The notes beneath the pieces were generated by a model. It saw only the letters and a list, made by a program, of their open reading frames with translations, ran no database searches and was not told the DNA's origin. Positions 1-5,192 of a stretch of DNA of 6,481 nucleotides are shown piece after piece. The first letter of the stretch is position 1; every line of letters begins with the position of its first letter. The translations under genes were made by a program, and so were the position numbers. The stretch is taken from NCBI GenBank assembly GCA_016870235.1, contig VGCB01000163.1, positions 1 through 6,481 of the forward strand, read 5' to 3'. This DNA comes from Actinomycetota bacterium (lineage in GTDB: Bacteria; Actinomycetota; Thermoleophilia; Gaiellales; Gaiellaceae).

Positions 1-690
1 GCCGAGGCGCCGCTCGCGCGCTCCTCGCAGCGGCTCGTCCGGGAGCTGCGGGAGGCGTTCCCGCAGGCGCGCGTCACCGGCCAGGCGGCCGGCTACGCCG
101 ACCAGCTCTCGAGTCTCGGCGCACGGCTGCCCTGGGCGATCCTGGCCCTCTGCCTGACGACGTTCGTCCTCCTCTTCCTCTTCACCGGCTCGCTCGTCCT
201 GCCGCTGAAGGCGCTCGCGATGAACGTCCTCACGATCGCGGCCGCCTTCGGGGTCCTCGTCCTCGTCTTCCAGCGGGGCAAGGGCGTCGCCGGACTGGAG
301 TCGACGCAGCCGATCCTCCTCGGCGCCACGGCCTTCGGGCTCGCGACCGACTACGCCGTGTTCCTCCTGTCGCGCATCCGCGAGCGACGCGACGCCGGCC
401 TGCCCGACCGCGCTGCCATCGCCGAGGGGCTCGAGCGGACCGGGCGCGTCGTCACCGCCGCGGCGCTCCTCTTCTGCGTGGCCGTCGGCTCCTTCGCCAC
501 CTCGCGGCTCGTCTTCGTGCAGCAGCTCGGAGTCGGCACGGCGGTCGCGGTCGCGCTCGACGCGACGATCGTGCGGGCGCTCCTCGTCCCGAGCCTGATG
601 ATGCTGCTCGGCCGCTGGAACTGGTGGGCGCCGGGCCCGCTCCGCCGCCTCCACGACCGGCTCGGGCTCGGGCGCGCCGACCACGGCTGA
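1..690 (+). CDS. MMPL/RND-family transporter, C-terminal part (5' end outside window)
   Basis: The frame is open from base 1 to the TGA at 688-690, giving 229 residues of a protein whose start lies upstream. It is the C-terminal membrane domain of an MMPL (MmpL/YdfJ-like) transporter, proton-driven inner-membrane proteins that export lipids, glycolipids or drugs. Hydrophobic segments lie near residues 44-64, 68-90, 103-124, 151-168 and 174-200, the usual five-helix block after the second extracytoplasmic loop. The family signature FGLxxDYxVFLLSRIRE is clear at residues 112-128 (FGLATDYAVFLLSRIRE), followed by the typical GLERTGRVVTAAA helix start at 143-155. Asp117 in the third helix is the likely proton-relay residue of the family. 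The protein ends with a short Arg-rich cytoplasmic tail. It lies 55 bp upstream of a lipid-linked sugar glycosyltransferase, so a role in exporting a surface lipid is possible, but its substrate cannot be read from the sequence. Confidence 0.93.
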   Translation, partial: AEAPLARSSQRLVRELREAFPQARVTGQAAGYADQLSSLGARLPWAILALCLTTFVLLFLFTGSLVLPLKALAMNVLTIAAAFGVLVLVFQRGKGVAGLESTQPILLGATAFGLATDYAVFLLSRIRERRDAGLPDRAAIAEGLERTGRVVTAAALLFCVAVGSFATSRLVFVQQLGVGTAVAVALDATIVRALLVPSLMMLLGRWNWWAPGPLRRLHDRLGLGRADHG

Positions 691-730
691 CCGGCGTGCG
701 GCGCGCCGTCGCGGGCCGGGTCGACGCGGT

Positions 731-736
731 TACGCT
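731..736 (+). promoter_or_regulatory. Putative -10 box (TACGCT) for the ArnC-like glycosyltransferase gene
   Basis: TACGCT lies in the 55-bp gap after the MMPL gene, with nine bases between its last T and the ATG at 746. It matches TANNNT, the -10 form used for leaderless transcripts in several actinobacteria. Similar boxes precede two other starts in this window. No convincing -35 hexamer is seen 16-18 bp upstream, and no Shine-Dalgarno sequence lies before the ATG. The rest of the gap contains only a 10-bp GC palindrome at 699-708, which may be chance at this GC content. Confidence 0.45.
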
Positions 737-745
737 CTCGCCGTC

Positions 746-1714
746 ATGGCCGACGTCGAGTCGTTCCCGCGACCTGCTCCCGCCGAGAGCCCGGCGGAGG
801 CGCCGGAGATCTCCGTCGTCGTCACGCTCTACAACGAGGCGCCCGCGATCGACGAGCTCGTGCGCCGCACGACCGTCGCGCTCGAGGCGACGGGGCGCCC
901 GTACGAGGTCGTCCTCGTCGACGACGGCTCGACCGACGGGACGTTCGCGGCGCTCGAGCGGCTCCACGCGGCCGATCCCCGTGTGCGCGGCGTCCGCTTC
1001 AAGCGCAACTTCGGCCAGCACCCGGCCATGCACGCCGGCCTCGCCCGCGCGCGCGGGTCGATCGTGGTCACGATGGACGGCGACCTCCAGAACTTCCCCG
1101 AGGACATCCCGAGGCTCGTCGACGCCGTGGACGCGGGCTACGACGTCGCCTCGGGCCGGCGCGCCGTCCGCAAGGACTCCTGGGGGCGGACGCTCCCCTC
1201 CCGGCTGATCAACGGCATGCTTCGCCGCTTCACGGGGGTCGACATCTCCGACTTCGGCTGCGCGTTCAACGCCTACCGGCGCAGCGCCGTGGAGCCGATG
1301 CTCGGCTCGATCGGCCGGCAGAAGTTCACGAAGGCGCTGATCCTCTCCGGCGGGGCATCCGTGACCGAGGTCGACGTCCGGCACGCGCCTCGCCTCGGGC
1401 CCTCGCGGTACTCGCCGCTCCGGCTCACGCGCCTCGCCCTGCACGTCCTCGCGGGCTTCTGGCCGCAGCCGATCCAGTGGGCCGGCGTCGTGCTCGGCGC
1501 CGTCTGTGCGGTCGCCTCCGTCGCGCTCTCGCTCTACGCCGTCCTCTACTGGGTCTTCGAGGACGACTTCCCCGGCCCGCTCCTCCTCGCCACCCTCGTC
1601 GTCGCCGTCCTCGGCGTCCAGGGCTTCATCCTCGCACTCGTCGGCGAGTACCTCGGCCGGATCCAGCGCGAGGTCGAGCGGCGCCCCCTCTACACGATCG
1701 AGCGGGAGCTGTGA
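746..1714 (+). CDS. ArnC/GtrB-like polyprenyl-phosphate glycosyltransferase (GT2, two C-terminal TM helices)
   Basis: This 322-residue protein is a family 2 glycosyltransferase of the DPM1/ArnC/GtrB type. Such enzymes transfer a sugar from a nucleotide donor to a polyprenyl phosphate on the cytoplasmic membrane face. After a Pro/Ala/Glu-rich N-terminus (about 1-20), the GT-A domain shows VVVTLYNEA (24-32), VDDGSTDGT (58-66) and a metal-binding DxD motif DGDLQNFPEDIPRLV (111-125). Two membrane helices follow (about 243-270 and 278-301), then GEYLGRIQREVERRPLY (300-316), the typical end of this group. The stretch GYDV..R..DSW.R (131-148) and the later TG..D.GC...AYRR (163-179) closely resemble ArnC as recalled from memory, so ArnC-like is preferred over dolichol-phosphate mannose synthase-like. 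The sugar is not determined by sequence; the aminotransferase downstream makes an amino sugar plausible. The ATG at 746 is supported by the TACGCT box just upstream and by the GT2 domain starting near residue 20. Confidence 0.93.
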   Translation: MADVESFPRPAPAESPAEAPEISVVVTLYNEAPAIDELVRRTTVALEATGRPYEVVLVDDGSTDGTFAALERLHAADPRVRGVRFKRNFGQHPAMHAGLARARGSIVVTMDGDLQNFPEDIPRLVDAVDAGYDVASGRRAVRKDSWGRTLPSRLINGMLRRFTGVDISDFGCAFNAYRRSAVEPMLGSIGRQKFTKALILSGGASVTEVDVRHAPRLGPSRYSPLRLTRLALHVLAGFWPQPIQWAGVVLGAVCAVASVALSLYAVLYWVFEDDFPGPLLLATLVVAVLGVQGFILALVGEYLGRIQREVERRPLYTIEREL

Positions 1715-1735
1715 GCGCGGGGAGCGGGCCCGCGC
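1715..1735 (+). terminator. GC-rich hairpin directly after the ArnC-like gene; possible terminator without U-tract
   Basis: Starting at the base after the TGA, GCGCGGG (1715-1721) can pair perfectly with CCCGCGC (1729-1735) around a seven-base loop. The position and strength fit a transcription terminator. There is no T-run after it, so it is not a classical intrinsic terminator; U-less hairpins have been proposed as terminators in high-GC actinobacteria. It separates the first two genes from the longer operon. Function is inferred from position and pairing only. Confidence 0.4.
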
Positions 1736-1747
1736 CTGGATCCAGGC
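1734..1747. repeat. Perfect 14-bp palindrome GCCTGGATCCAGGC
   Basis: The 14 bases read identically on both strands, centred on GGATCC. The palindrome shares its first two bases with the preceding hairpin, so the two structures are mutually exclusive in RNA at that point. It lies 46 bp upstream of the TAAGCT box of the dehydratase gene. It could be the second arm of a tandem terminator or a dimeric-regulator operator, and the sequence alone does not decide between these. Confidence 0.5.
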
Positions 1748-1793
1748 TGAGCCAGCCGCGTTGATCGGCACGCAGCGGTCAGCCGGCAGGGCA

Positions 1794-1799
1794 TAAGCT
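1794..1799 (+). promoter_or_regulatory. Putative -10 box (TAAGCT) for the dehydratase-led operon
   Basis: TAAGCT ends seven bases before the ATG at 1807, so a normal start site 6-7 bases downstream would fall on or beside the start codon, giving a leaderless mRNA. No Shine-Dalgarno sequence is seen between box and ATG, which fits. No -35 hexamer is present at the usual spacing; a TTGATC at 1761-1766 is about 27 bp upstream of the box, which is too far. It would drive the genes from 1807 onward. Confidence 0.5.
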
Positions 1800-1806
1800 C
1801 TCGCGG

Positions 1807-2805
1807 ATGCCGAAGCGAGTCCTCGTCACCGGCGGCGCCGGGTTCATCCCGTCGAACGTCATCCGCCACCTGCTCGAGCACACGCCCTACGAGGTCGTGT
1901 CGCTCGACGCGCTCACCTACGCCGGCAACCTCGAGAACCTCGGCGACGTGCTCGGTCACGCGCGGCTGTCGTTCGTCCACGGCGACATCCGCGACGCGGG
2001 CCTCGTCGACGACGTCGTCTCGCAGGTCGACGTGATCGTCAACGCCGCCGCCGAGTCGCACGTGGAGAAGTCGATCGTCGAGGGAGCCTCGGAGTTCGTG
2101 ACGACGAACGTCGAGGGCACGCAGATCCTCCTCGATGCCCTGCGCCGCCACCCGGTCGAGCGGTTCGTCCTCCTCTCGTCGAGCGAGGTGTACGGCACCG
2201 CCGAGACTGACCCGATGGACGAGGAGCACCCGCTCAACCCGCGCAGCCCCTACGCTGCGACGAAGGCGGGCGGCGACCGGCTCGCCTACAGCTACTTCGT
2301 CACCTACCAGCTGCCGATCGTGATCGTCCGGCCGTTCAACAACTACGGCCCGCGCCAGCACCCCGAGAAGGTCGTCCCGCGGTTCATCACGCAGGCCATT
2401 CAGGGGCTGCCGCTGACGATCCACGGCTCGGGCGCCGCGAGCCGCGACTGGCTCTACGTCGACGACGACGCGGAGGCGATCGAGGCGATCATCGAGGCGC
2501 CGATCGACGACGTCGCCGGCGAGGTGCTGAACGTCGCCACGGGCGTCGACGTCAGCGTCGACACGATCGCCGATCTCGTGCTCGAGGCGGTGGGCGACAC
2601 TGGCTCGACGAAGGCGTACCTGGACGAGCGACCCGGACAGGTCGACCGTCACATCGGGTCGACTCACAAGATGGCCCGGCTCACAGGCTGGCGCGCGCGC
2701 ACGGGCCTCGAGGAGGGGCTCGAGCAGACGGTCGCCTGGTACCGCGAGAACGAGGCATGGTGGCGCAGCGTCCTCGGTCGGCTCGAGCCCGTCTCCTCGT
2801 CCTAG
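1807..2805 (+). CDS. RmlB/RfbB-like NAD-dependent NDP-sugar 4,6-dehydratase (extended SDR)
   Basis: This 332-residue extended short-chain dehydrogenase most resembles dTDP-glucose 4,6-dehydratase, which converts an NDP-hexose to its 4-keto-6-deoxy form using bound NAD. RmlB-like blocks are LDALTYAGNLENL (33-45), FVHGDIRD (56-63), AAAESHVEKSI (80-90), SPYAATKAGGDRLA (147-160) with the catalytic YxxxK at Tyr149/Lys153, RPFNNYGPRQHPEKV (175-189), SRDWLYVDD (212-220) and ERPGQVDRH (274-282). Two features depart from RmlB. The nucleotide-binding loop reads GGAGFIPSN (9-17), with Pro15 where the third Gly is expected. The active-site triad, normally Thr-Asp-Glu before VYG, is Ser125-Ser126-Glu127. 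GDP-mannose dehydratase and LegB have Thr-Ser-Glu there, so dehydration remains plausible, but the substrate may not be dTDP-glucose. For that reason no symbol is given. The ATG start is supported by the TAAGCT box and the Rossmann strand beginning at residue 4. The gene end overlaps the next gene by 49 bp. Confidence 0.9.
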   Translation: MPKRVLVTGGAGFIPSNVIRHLLEHTPYEVVSLDALTYAGNLENLGDVLGHARLSFVHGDIRDAGLVDDVVSQVDVIVNAAAESHVEKSIVEGASEFVTTNVEGTQILLDALRRHPVERFVLLSSSEVYGTAETDPMDEEHPLNPRSPYAATKAGGDRLAYSYFVTYQLPIVIVRPFNNYGPRQHPEKVVPRFITQAIQGLPLTIHGSGAASRDWLYVDDDAEAIEAIIEAPIDDVAGEVLNVATGVDVSVDTIADLVLEAVGDTGSTKAYLDERPGQVDRHIGSTHKMARLTGWRARTGLEEGLEQTVAWYRENEAWWRSVLGRLEPVSSS

Positions 2806-3965
2806 GCGCCGGCCCCGGCCAGCTCGGTCTGCTCGAGGCTGCTCGGGCGCGGGCCGACCTCCACGTCGTCGCCGCCGACCGAGACGCGACCGCGGTCGGC
2901 TTCGCCCTCGCCGACGAGCGCGCGATCGTCTCGACCGAGGACGAGCATGCGGTCGAGCAGCTCGCGCGCGCGCTGCGCGTCGACGGGATCGTGAGCCCGG
3001 GCGCCGACTGGCCGGTACGGGTCGCCGCCCGCGCGGCGGAGCGCCTCGGCCTGCCGCACCCGATCGACAGCCGAACGGCCGTCCTCGCCACCTCCAAGCT
3101 CCACCAGCGCGAGCGGTTCCGCGACGCGGGGGTGCCGCACGCGGCGGCGCTCGACCCGGCAGGCCGGCCGGTCGTGCCGTGCGTCGTCAAGGCGCCCGAT
3201 CGGCAGGGTCAGCGGGGACTCACGCTCGTCCGCGACGAGGCCGGGCTCGTAGCTGCGCTCGCGGAGGCCCGAGCGGAGTCGCGATCCGGCGCGGTGCTGG
3301 TCGAGGAGCTCGTCGACGGTCCCGAGATCACCGTCAACGGCGCCTGGAGCGATGTGGGGGCGTTCCGCGGCCTCGCCGTCACCGACCGGGTCACGGCCGA
3401 GCCGCCCGCCTTCGGCGTCGCTCTGGCCCACGTCTGGCCGAGCGCGGCCGCGGGCGACGGGGTGCTCGAGATCGCGGAGCAGGCCTGCCGGGCCCTCGGC
3501 CTCGTCGCCGGGCCGGTCTACGTCCAGCTCCGCATCGGCGCCGACGGCCCGCAGGTGATGGAGGTCGCCGCGCGCCTCGGCGGCGGGCACGATGCGGAGC
3601 TCGTCCGCGCGGTCACCGGCGTCGACCTGAATGCGGTCGCGATCGCCGCCGCGCTCGGCGAGCCGTGCGATCCGCTGTTGGACGCACCCGACGCGAGCCC
3701 CGCGGGCGCCGGTTGCATCCGGTTCCTCGTCGCTCCTCCGGGCCGGCTCCTTGCCGTCGAGGGCGTCGAGGAGGCCGAGCGAGGCGACGGCGTCGGCTGG
3801 GTGCGCGTCTACCGCGAGCCCGGCTGGACGTTCGGGCCGCTGCGGCGAGGCGCCGATCGGGCCGGAGCGATCCTCGCCACCGGAGCCGATTGGGCGGAGG
3901 CCGTCGAGAAGGCGGACAGGGCGGCCGACACCGTACGCTTCCGGGTCGATGCGCCCACCGCGTGA
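2757..3965 (+). CDS. Stand-alone ATP-grasp ligase (carbamoyl-phosphate-synthase/PurK-like fold), specific substrate unknown
   Basis: This is a 402-residue ATP-grasp enzyme. The fold normally activates a carboxylate as an acyl-phosphate and joins it to an amine, thiol or other nucleophile. A Rossmann-like pre-ATP-grasp domain begins with LLVLGAGPGQLGLLEAAR (13-30). ATP-binding lysines are likely Lys114 (in SKLHQRERF) and Lys145 (VVKAPDRQGQRGL), with the hinge VEELVDGPEIT at 182-192. The metal site is near YVQLRIGADGPQVMEVAARLGGGHD, with Glu269 and Arg273. The usual Asn of ExNxR is Ala271 here, a change I associate with a common ATP-grasp subgroup. A C-terminal domain of about 110 residues follows. 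ATG 2757 or the adjacent GTG 2760 are the only start codons before the Rossmann strand, so the gene overlaps the dehydratase by 49 bp and the aminotransferase by 17 bp. Sitting between two amino-sugar genes, it may acylate an amino sugar, for example with an amino acid. This is inference; peptide-like or cofactor ligation is equally open. Confidence 0.85.
   Translation: MVAQRPRSARARLLVLGAGPGQLGLLEAARARADLHVVAADRDATAVGFALADERAIVSTEDEHAVEQLARALRVDGIVSPGADWPVRVAARAAERLGLPHPIDSRTAVLATSKLHQRERFRDAGVPHAAALDPAGRPVVPCVVKAPDRQGQRGLTLVRDEAGLVAALAEARAESRSGAVLVEELVDGPEITVNGAWSDVGAFRGLAVTDRVTAEPPAFGVALAHVWPSAAAGDGVLEIAEQACRALGLVAGPVYVQLRIGADGPQVMEVAARLGGGHDAELVRAVTGVDLNAVAIAAALGEPCDPLLDAPDASPAGAGCIRFLVAPPGRLLAVEGVEEAERGDGVGWVRVYREPGWTFGPLRRGADRAGAILATGADWAEAVEKADRAADTVRFRVDAPTA
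3934..3939 (+). promoter_or_regulatory. Putative internal -10 box (TACGCT) before the aminotransferase start
   Basis: TACGCT lies within the last codons of the ATP-grasp gene, nine bases before the ATG at 3949, the same spacing as the box before the glycosyltransferase at 746. It may allow the aminotransferase and downstream genes to be transcribed separately, and it helps choose the start codon. Because it is also coding sequence it could be chance; one other TACGCT, at 2251-2256, is inside a gene with no start nearby. Confidence 0.35.
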
Positions 3966-5073
3966 GACGAGGCTCGGCTTCCAGCCCCCGGCGATCGGCG
4001 AGGAGGAGATCGCGGCGGTCGTGGACACCCTCCGCTCCGGCTGGCTCACCACCGGCCCGAAGGCGGCGCTCCTCGAGAAGCGGCTCGCGGCGTACCTCGA
4101 GGTCGAGCACGCCGTCGCGGTCGCCTCCGGGACCGCGGCCCTGCACCTCTCGCTCCTCGCCCTCGGCGTCGGCCCGGGCGACGAGGTGATCACGAGCCCG
4201 ATCACCTGGCCCGCGACGGCGAACGTGATCGAGCACTGCGGCGCGCGACCCGTCTTCTGCGACGTCCGGGCCGGCGACCTCAACATCGACCCGGAGCTCG
4301 TGCCGGCGCTCGTGACCGAGCGGACACGGGCGATCATGCCGGTCGACCTCGCCGGGCAGCCCGTCGATCTCGACCCGCTCTTGGCCCTCGGCCTTCCCGT
4401 CGTCGAGGACGCGGCGCACGCGCTCGAGAGCCGCTACCGCGGCCGCAAGGTCGGCGCGATCGCCGACGTCACGTGCTTCTCGCTCTACGCGACGAAGAAC
4501 CTGGCCGCGGGCGAGGGCGGGATCGTCGCCACGAGCCGGGACGACGTCGCGCGCGCCGTGCGGACGATGCGCTTGACGCGCCGCGGCGACGGCTCCCTCT
4601 ACGACCAGACGGCGCCGGGGTTCAAGGCCAACCTCCCGGACGTCCTCGCGGCGATCGCGCTCGCCCAGCTCGAGAAGCTCGAGCGCCACGCCGAGATCCG
4701 GGCGCGGCAGTTCGCCCTCTACGACGAGGGGCTCGCGGGGCTCGCCGGGATCGCGCCGCTCGCGCGCGACCCGCGCGACGCCCACGCGCTCCACCTCTAC
4801 GTCGTCCGGATCGAGGCGGCCGCGGCGGGCGCCGACCGGGACGCCTACCAGCGCGCCCTCGCCGGCGAGCTCGTCTCGACGAGCATCCACTTCCTGCCCG
4901 TCCACCGCCTCACCTGGTTCCGCGAGCGGTACCCGGAGCAGCCGGCTCTCCCCGTCGCCGAGCGGGCGGGAGGCGAGGTGCTGTCGCTCCCGATCTCGCC
5001 GGCGCACGCGGACGACGACATCCTCGACGCGATCGACGCGGTCCGCCGCGTCCACGCACGCTTCACCCGATGA
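3949..5073 (+). CDS. ArnB-like PLP-dependent sugar aminotransferase (DegT/DnrJ/EryC1 family)
   Basis: This 374-residue protein is a fold-type I aminotransferase that converts a keto-sugar nucleotide to the amino-sugar, usually with glutamate as amino donor. Characteristic blocks are SGWLTTGPK (30-38), SGTAALHLSLLALGVGPGDEV (60-80) for the phosphate cup, VVEDAAHALES (151-161) with Asp154 contacting the PLP ring nitrogen, SLYATKNLAAGEGG (178-191) with Lys183 as the Schiff-base lysine, GFKANLPDVLAAIALAQLEKLE (224-245), and STSIHFLPVHRLTWFRERYP (310-329). The order and wording match ArnB-type enzymes acting at C4. Length is normal for the family. The frame is open back to 3631, but homology begins at LGFQPPAIGEEEI, so ATG 3949 is chosen; it sits nine bases after a TACGCT box and overlaps the ATP-grasp gene by 17 bp. 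The dehydratase encoded two genes upstream is the likely source of its 4-keto substrate. The TGA at 5071-5073 lies in the first unit of a 17-bp repeat array. Confidence 0.93.
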   Translation: MRPPRETRLGFQPPAIGEEEIAAVVDTLRSGWLTTGPKAALLEKRLAAYLEVEHAVAVASGTAALHLSLLALGVGPGDEVITSPITWPATANVIEHCGARPVFCDVRAGDLNIDPELVPALVTERTRAIMPVDLAGQPVDLDPLLALGLPVVEDAAHALESRYRGRKVGAIADVTCFSLYATKNLAAGEGGIVATSRDDVARAVRTMRLTRRGDGSLYDQTAPGFKANLPDVLAAIALAQLEKLERHAEIRARQFALYDEGLAGLAGIAPLARDPRDAHALHLYVVRIEAAAAGADRDAYQRALAGELVSTSIHFLPVHRLTWFRERYPEQPALPVAERAGGEVLSLPISPAHADDDILDAIDAVRRVHARFTR

Positions 5074-5188
5074 GGTCGGCTGCGCAATGAGATCGGCTGC
5101 GCGATGAGATCGGCTGCGCGATGAGATCGGCTGCGCGATGAGATCGGCTGCGCAATGAGATCGGCTGCGCGATGAGATCGGCTGCGCG
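5070..5188 (+). repeat. 17-bp tandem array, seven units, exactly filling a gene junction
   Basis: Seven head-to-tail units with consensus ATGAGATCGGCTGCGCG start at 5070, 5087, 5104, 5121, 5138, 5155 and 5172. Units 2, 3, 4, 6 and 7 are identical. Unit 1 differs at two positions (G at base 6, A at base 17) and unit 5 at one (A at base 17). A degenerate eighth unit (13 of 17 bases match) spans 5189-5205 and forms the start of the flippase-like gene. The first unit contains the aminotransferase stop codon, so the array runs from the stop of one gene to the start of the next with nothing else in between. Each full unit except the first carries a GATC site. The near-identity of units indicates recent expansion or ongoing homogenisation, probably by slipped-strand replication or recombination. 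Confidence 0.97.
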
Positions 5189-5192
5189 ATGA
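5070..5192 (+). other. Chain of seven overlapping six-codon mini-ORFs (MRSAAR/MRSAAQ) linked by ATGA
   Basis: Each 17-bp unit starts with ATG and, read from there, gives six codons followed by TGA. The peptide is MRSAAQ from units 1 and 5 and MRSAAR from the others. Because the unit is 17 bp and each mini-ORF 21 bp, every TGA overlaps the next ATG as ATGA. The aminotransferase's own TGA overlaps the first mini-ORF start in this way, and the seventh mini-ORF's TGA (5190-5192) overlaps the ATG at 5189 of the flippase-like gene. ATGA is the classic arrangement for termination-reinitiation coupling, so ribosomes could step through the chain. No strong Shine-Dalgarno sequence is seen in the unit; GAGA lies about 11 bases before the next ATG. 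Translation of these peptides is not shown. Confidence 0.5.

Noticed and set aside
699..708. Palindrome CGGCGCGCCG after the MMPL gene as a terminator
   Set aside because: It is short, has no loop or T-run, and such GC palindromes are frequent by chance at this composition.
452..1771. Long open frame on the minus strand (439 codons) opposite the MMPL and glycosyltransferase genes
   Set aside because: It reads as low-complexity Arg/Glu/Asp/Ala-rich sequence with no recognisable domain. It is the expected antisense shadow of GC-rich coding sequence.
2251..2256. Fourth TACGCT as a promoter
   Set aside because: It lies inside the dehydratase active-site coding region with no start codon following.
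3631..3948. N-terminal extension of the aminotransferase to an upstream ATG at 3631
   Set aside because: The extra residues are Arg/Ser/Pro-rich out-of-frame ATP-grasp sequence with no family similarity. The family fold begins just after the ATG at 3949.
2802..4337. Long open frame on the minus strand (511 codons) opposite the ATP-grasp and aminotransferase genes
   Set aside because: Low-complexity composition and complete overlap with two clear + strand enzymes make it an antisense shadow.
5070..5188. CRISPR array
   Set aside because: The 17-bp units are directly adjacent with no spacers and no cas genes are nearby.
5138..5188. Longer N-terminus for the flippase-like protein from the in-frame ATG at 5138
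   Set aside because: That frame meets TGA at 5156-5158, so the ATG at 5189 is the first usable start.
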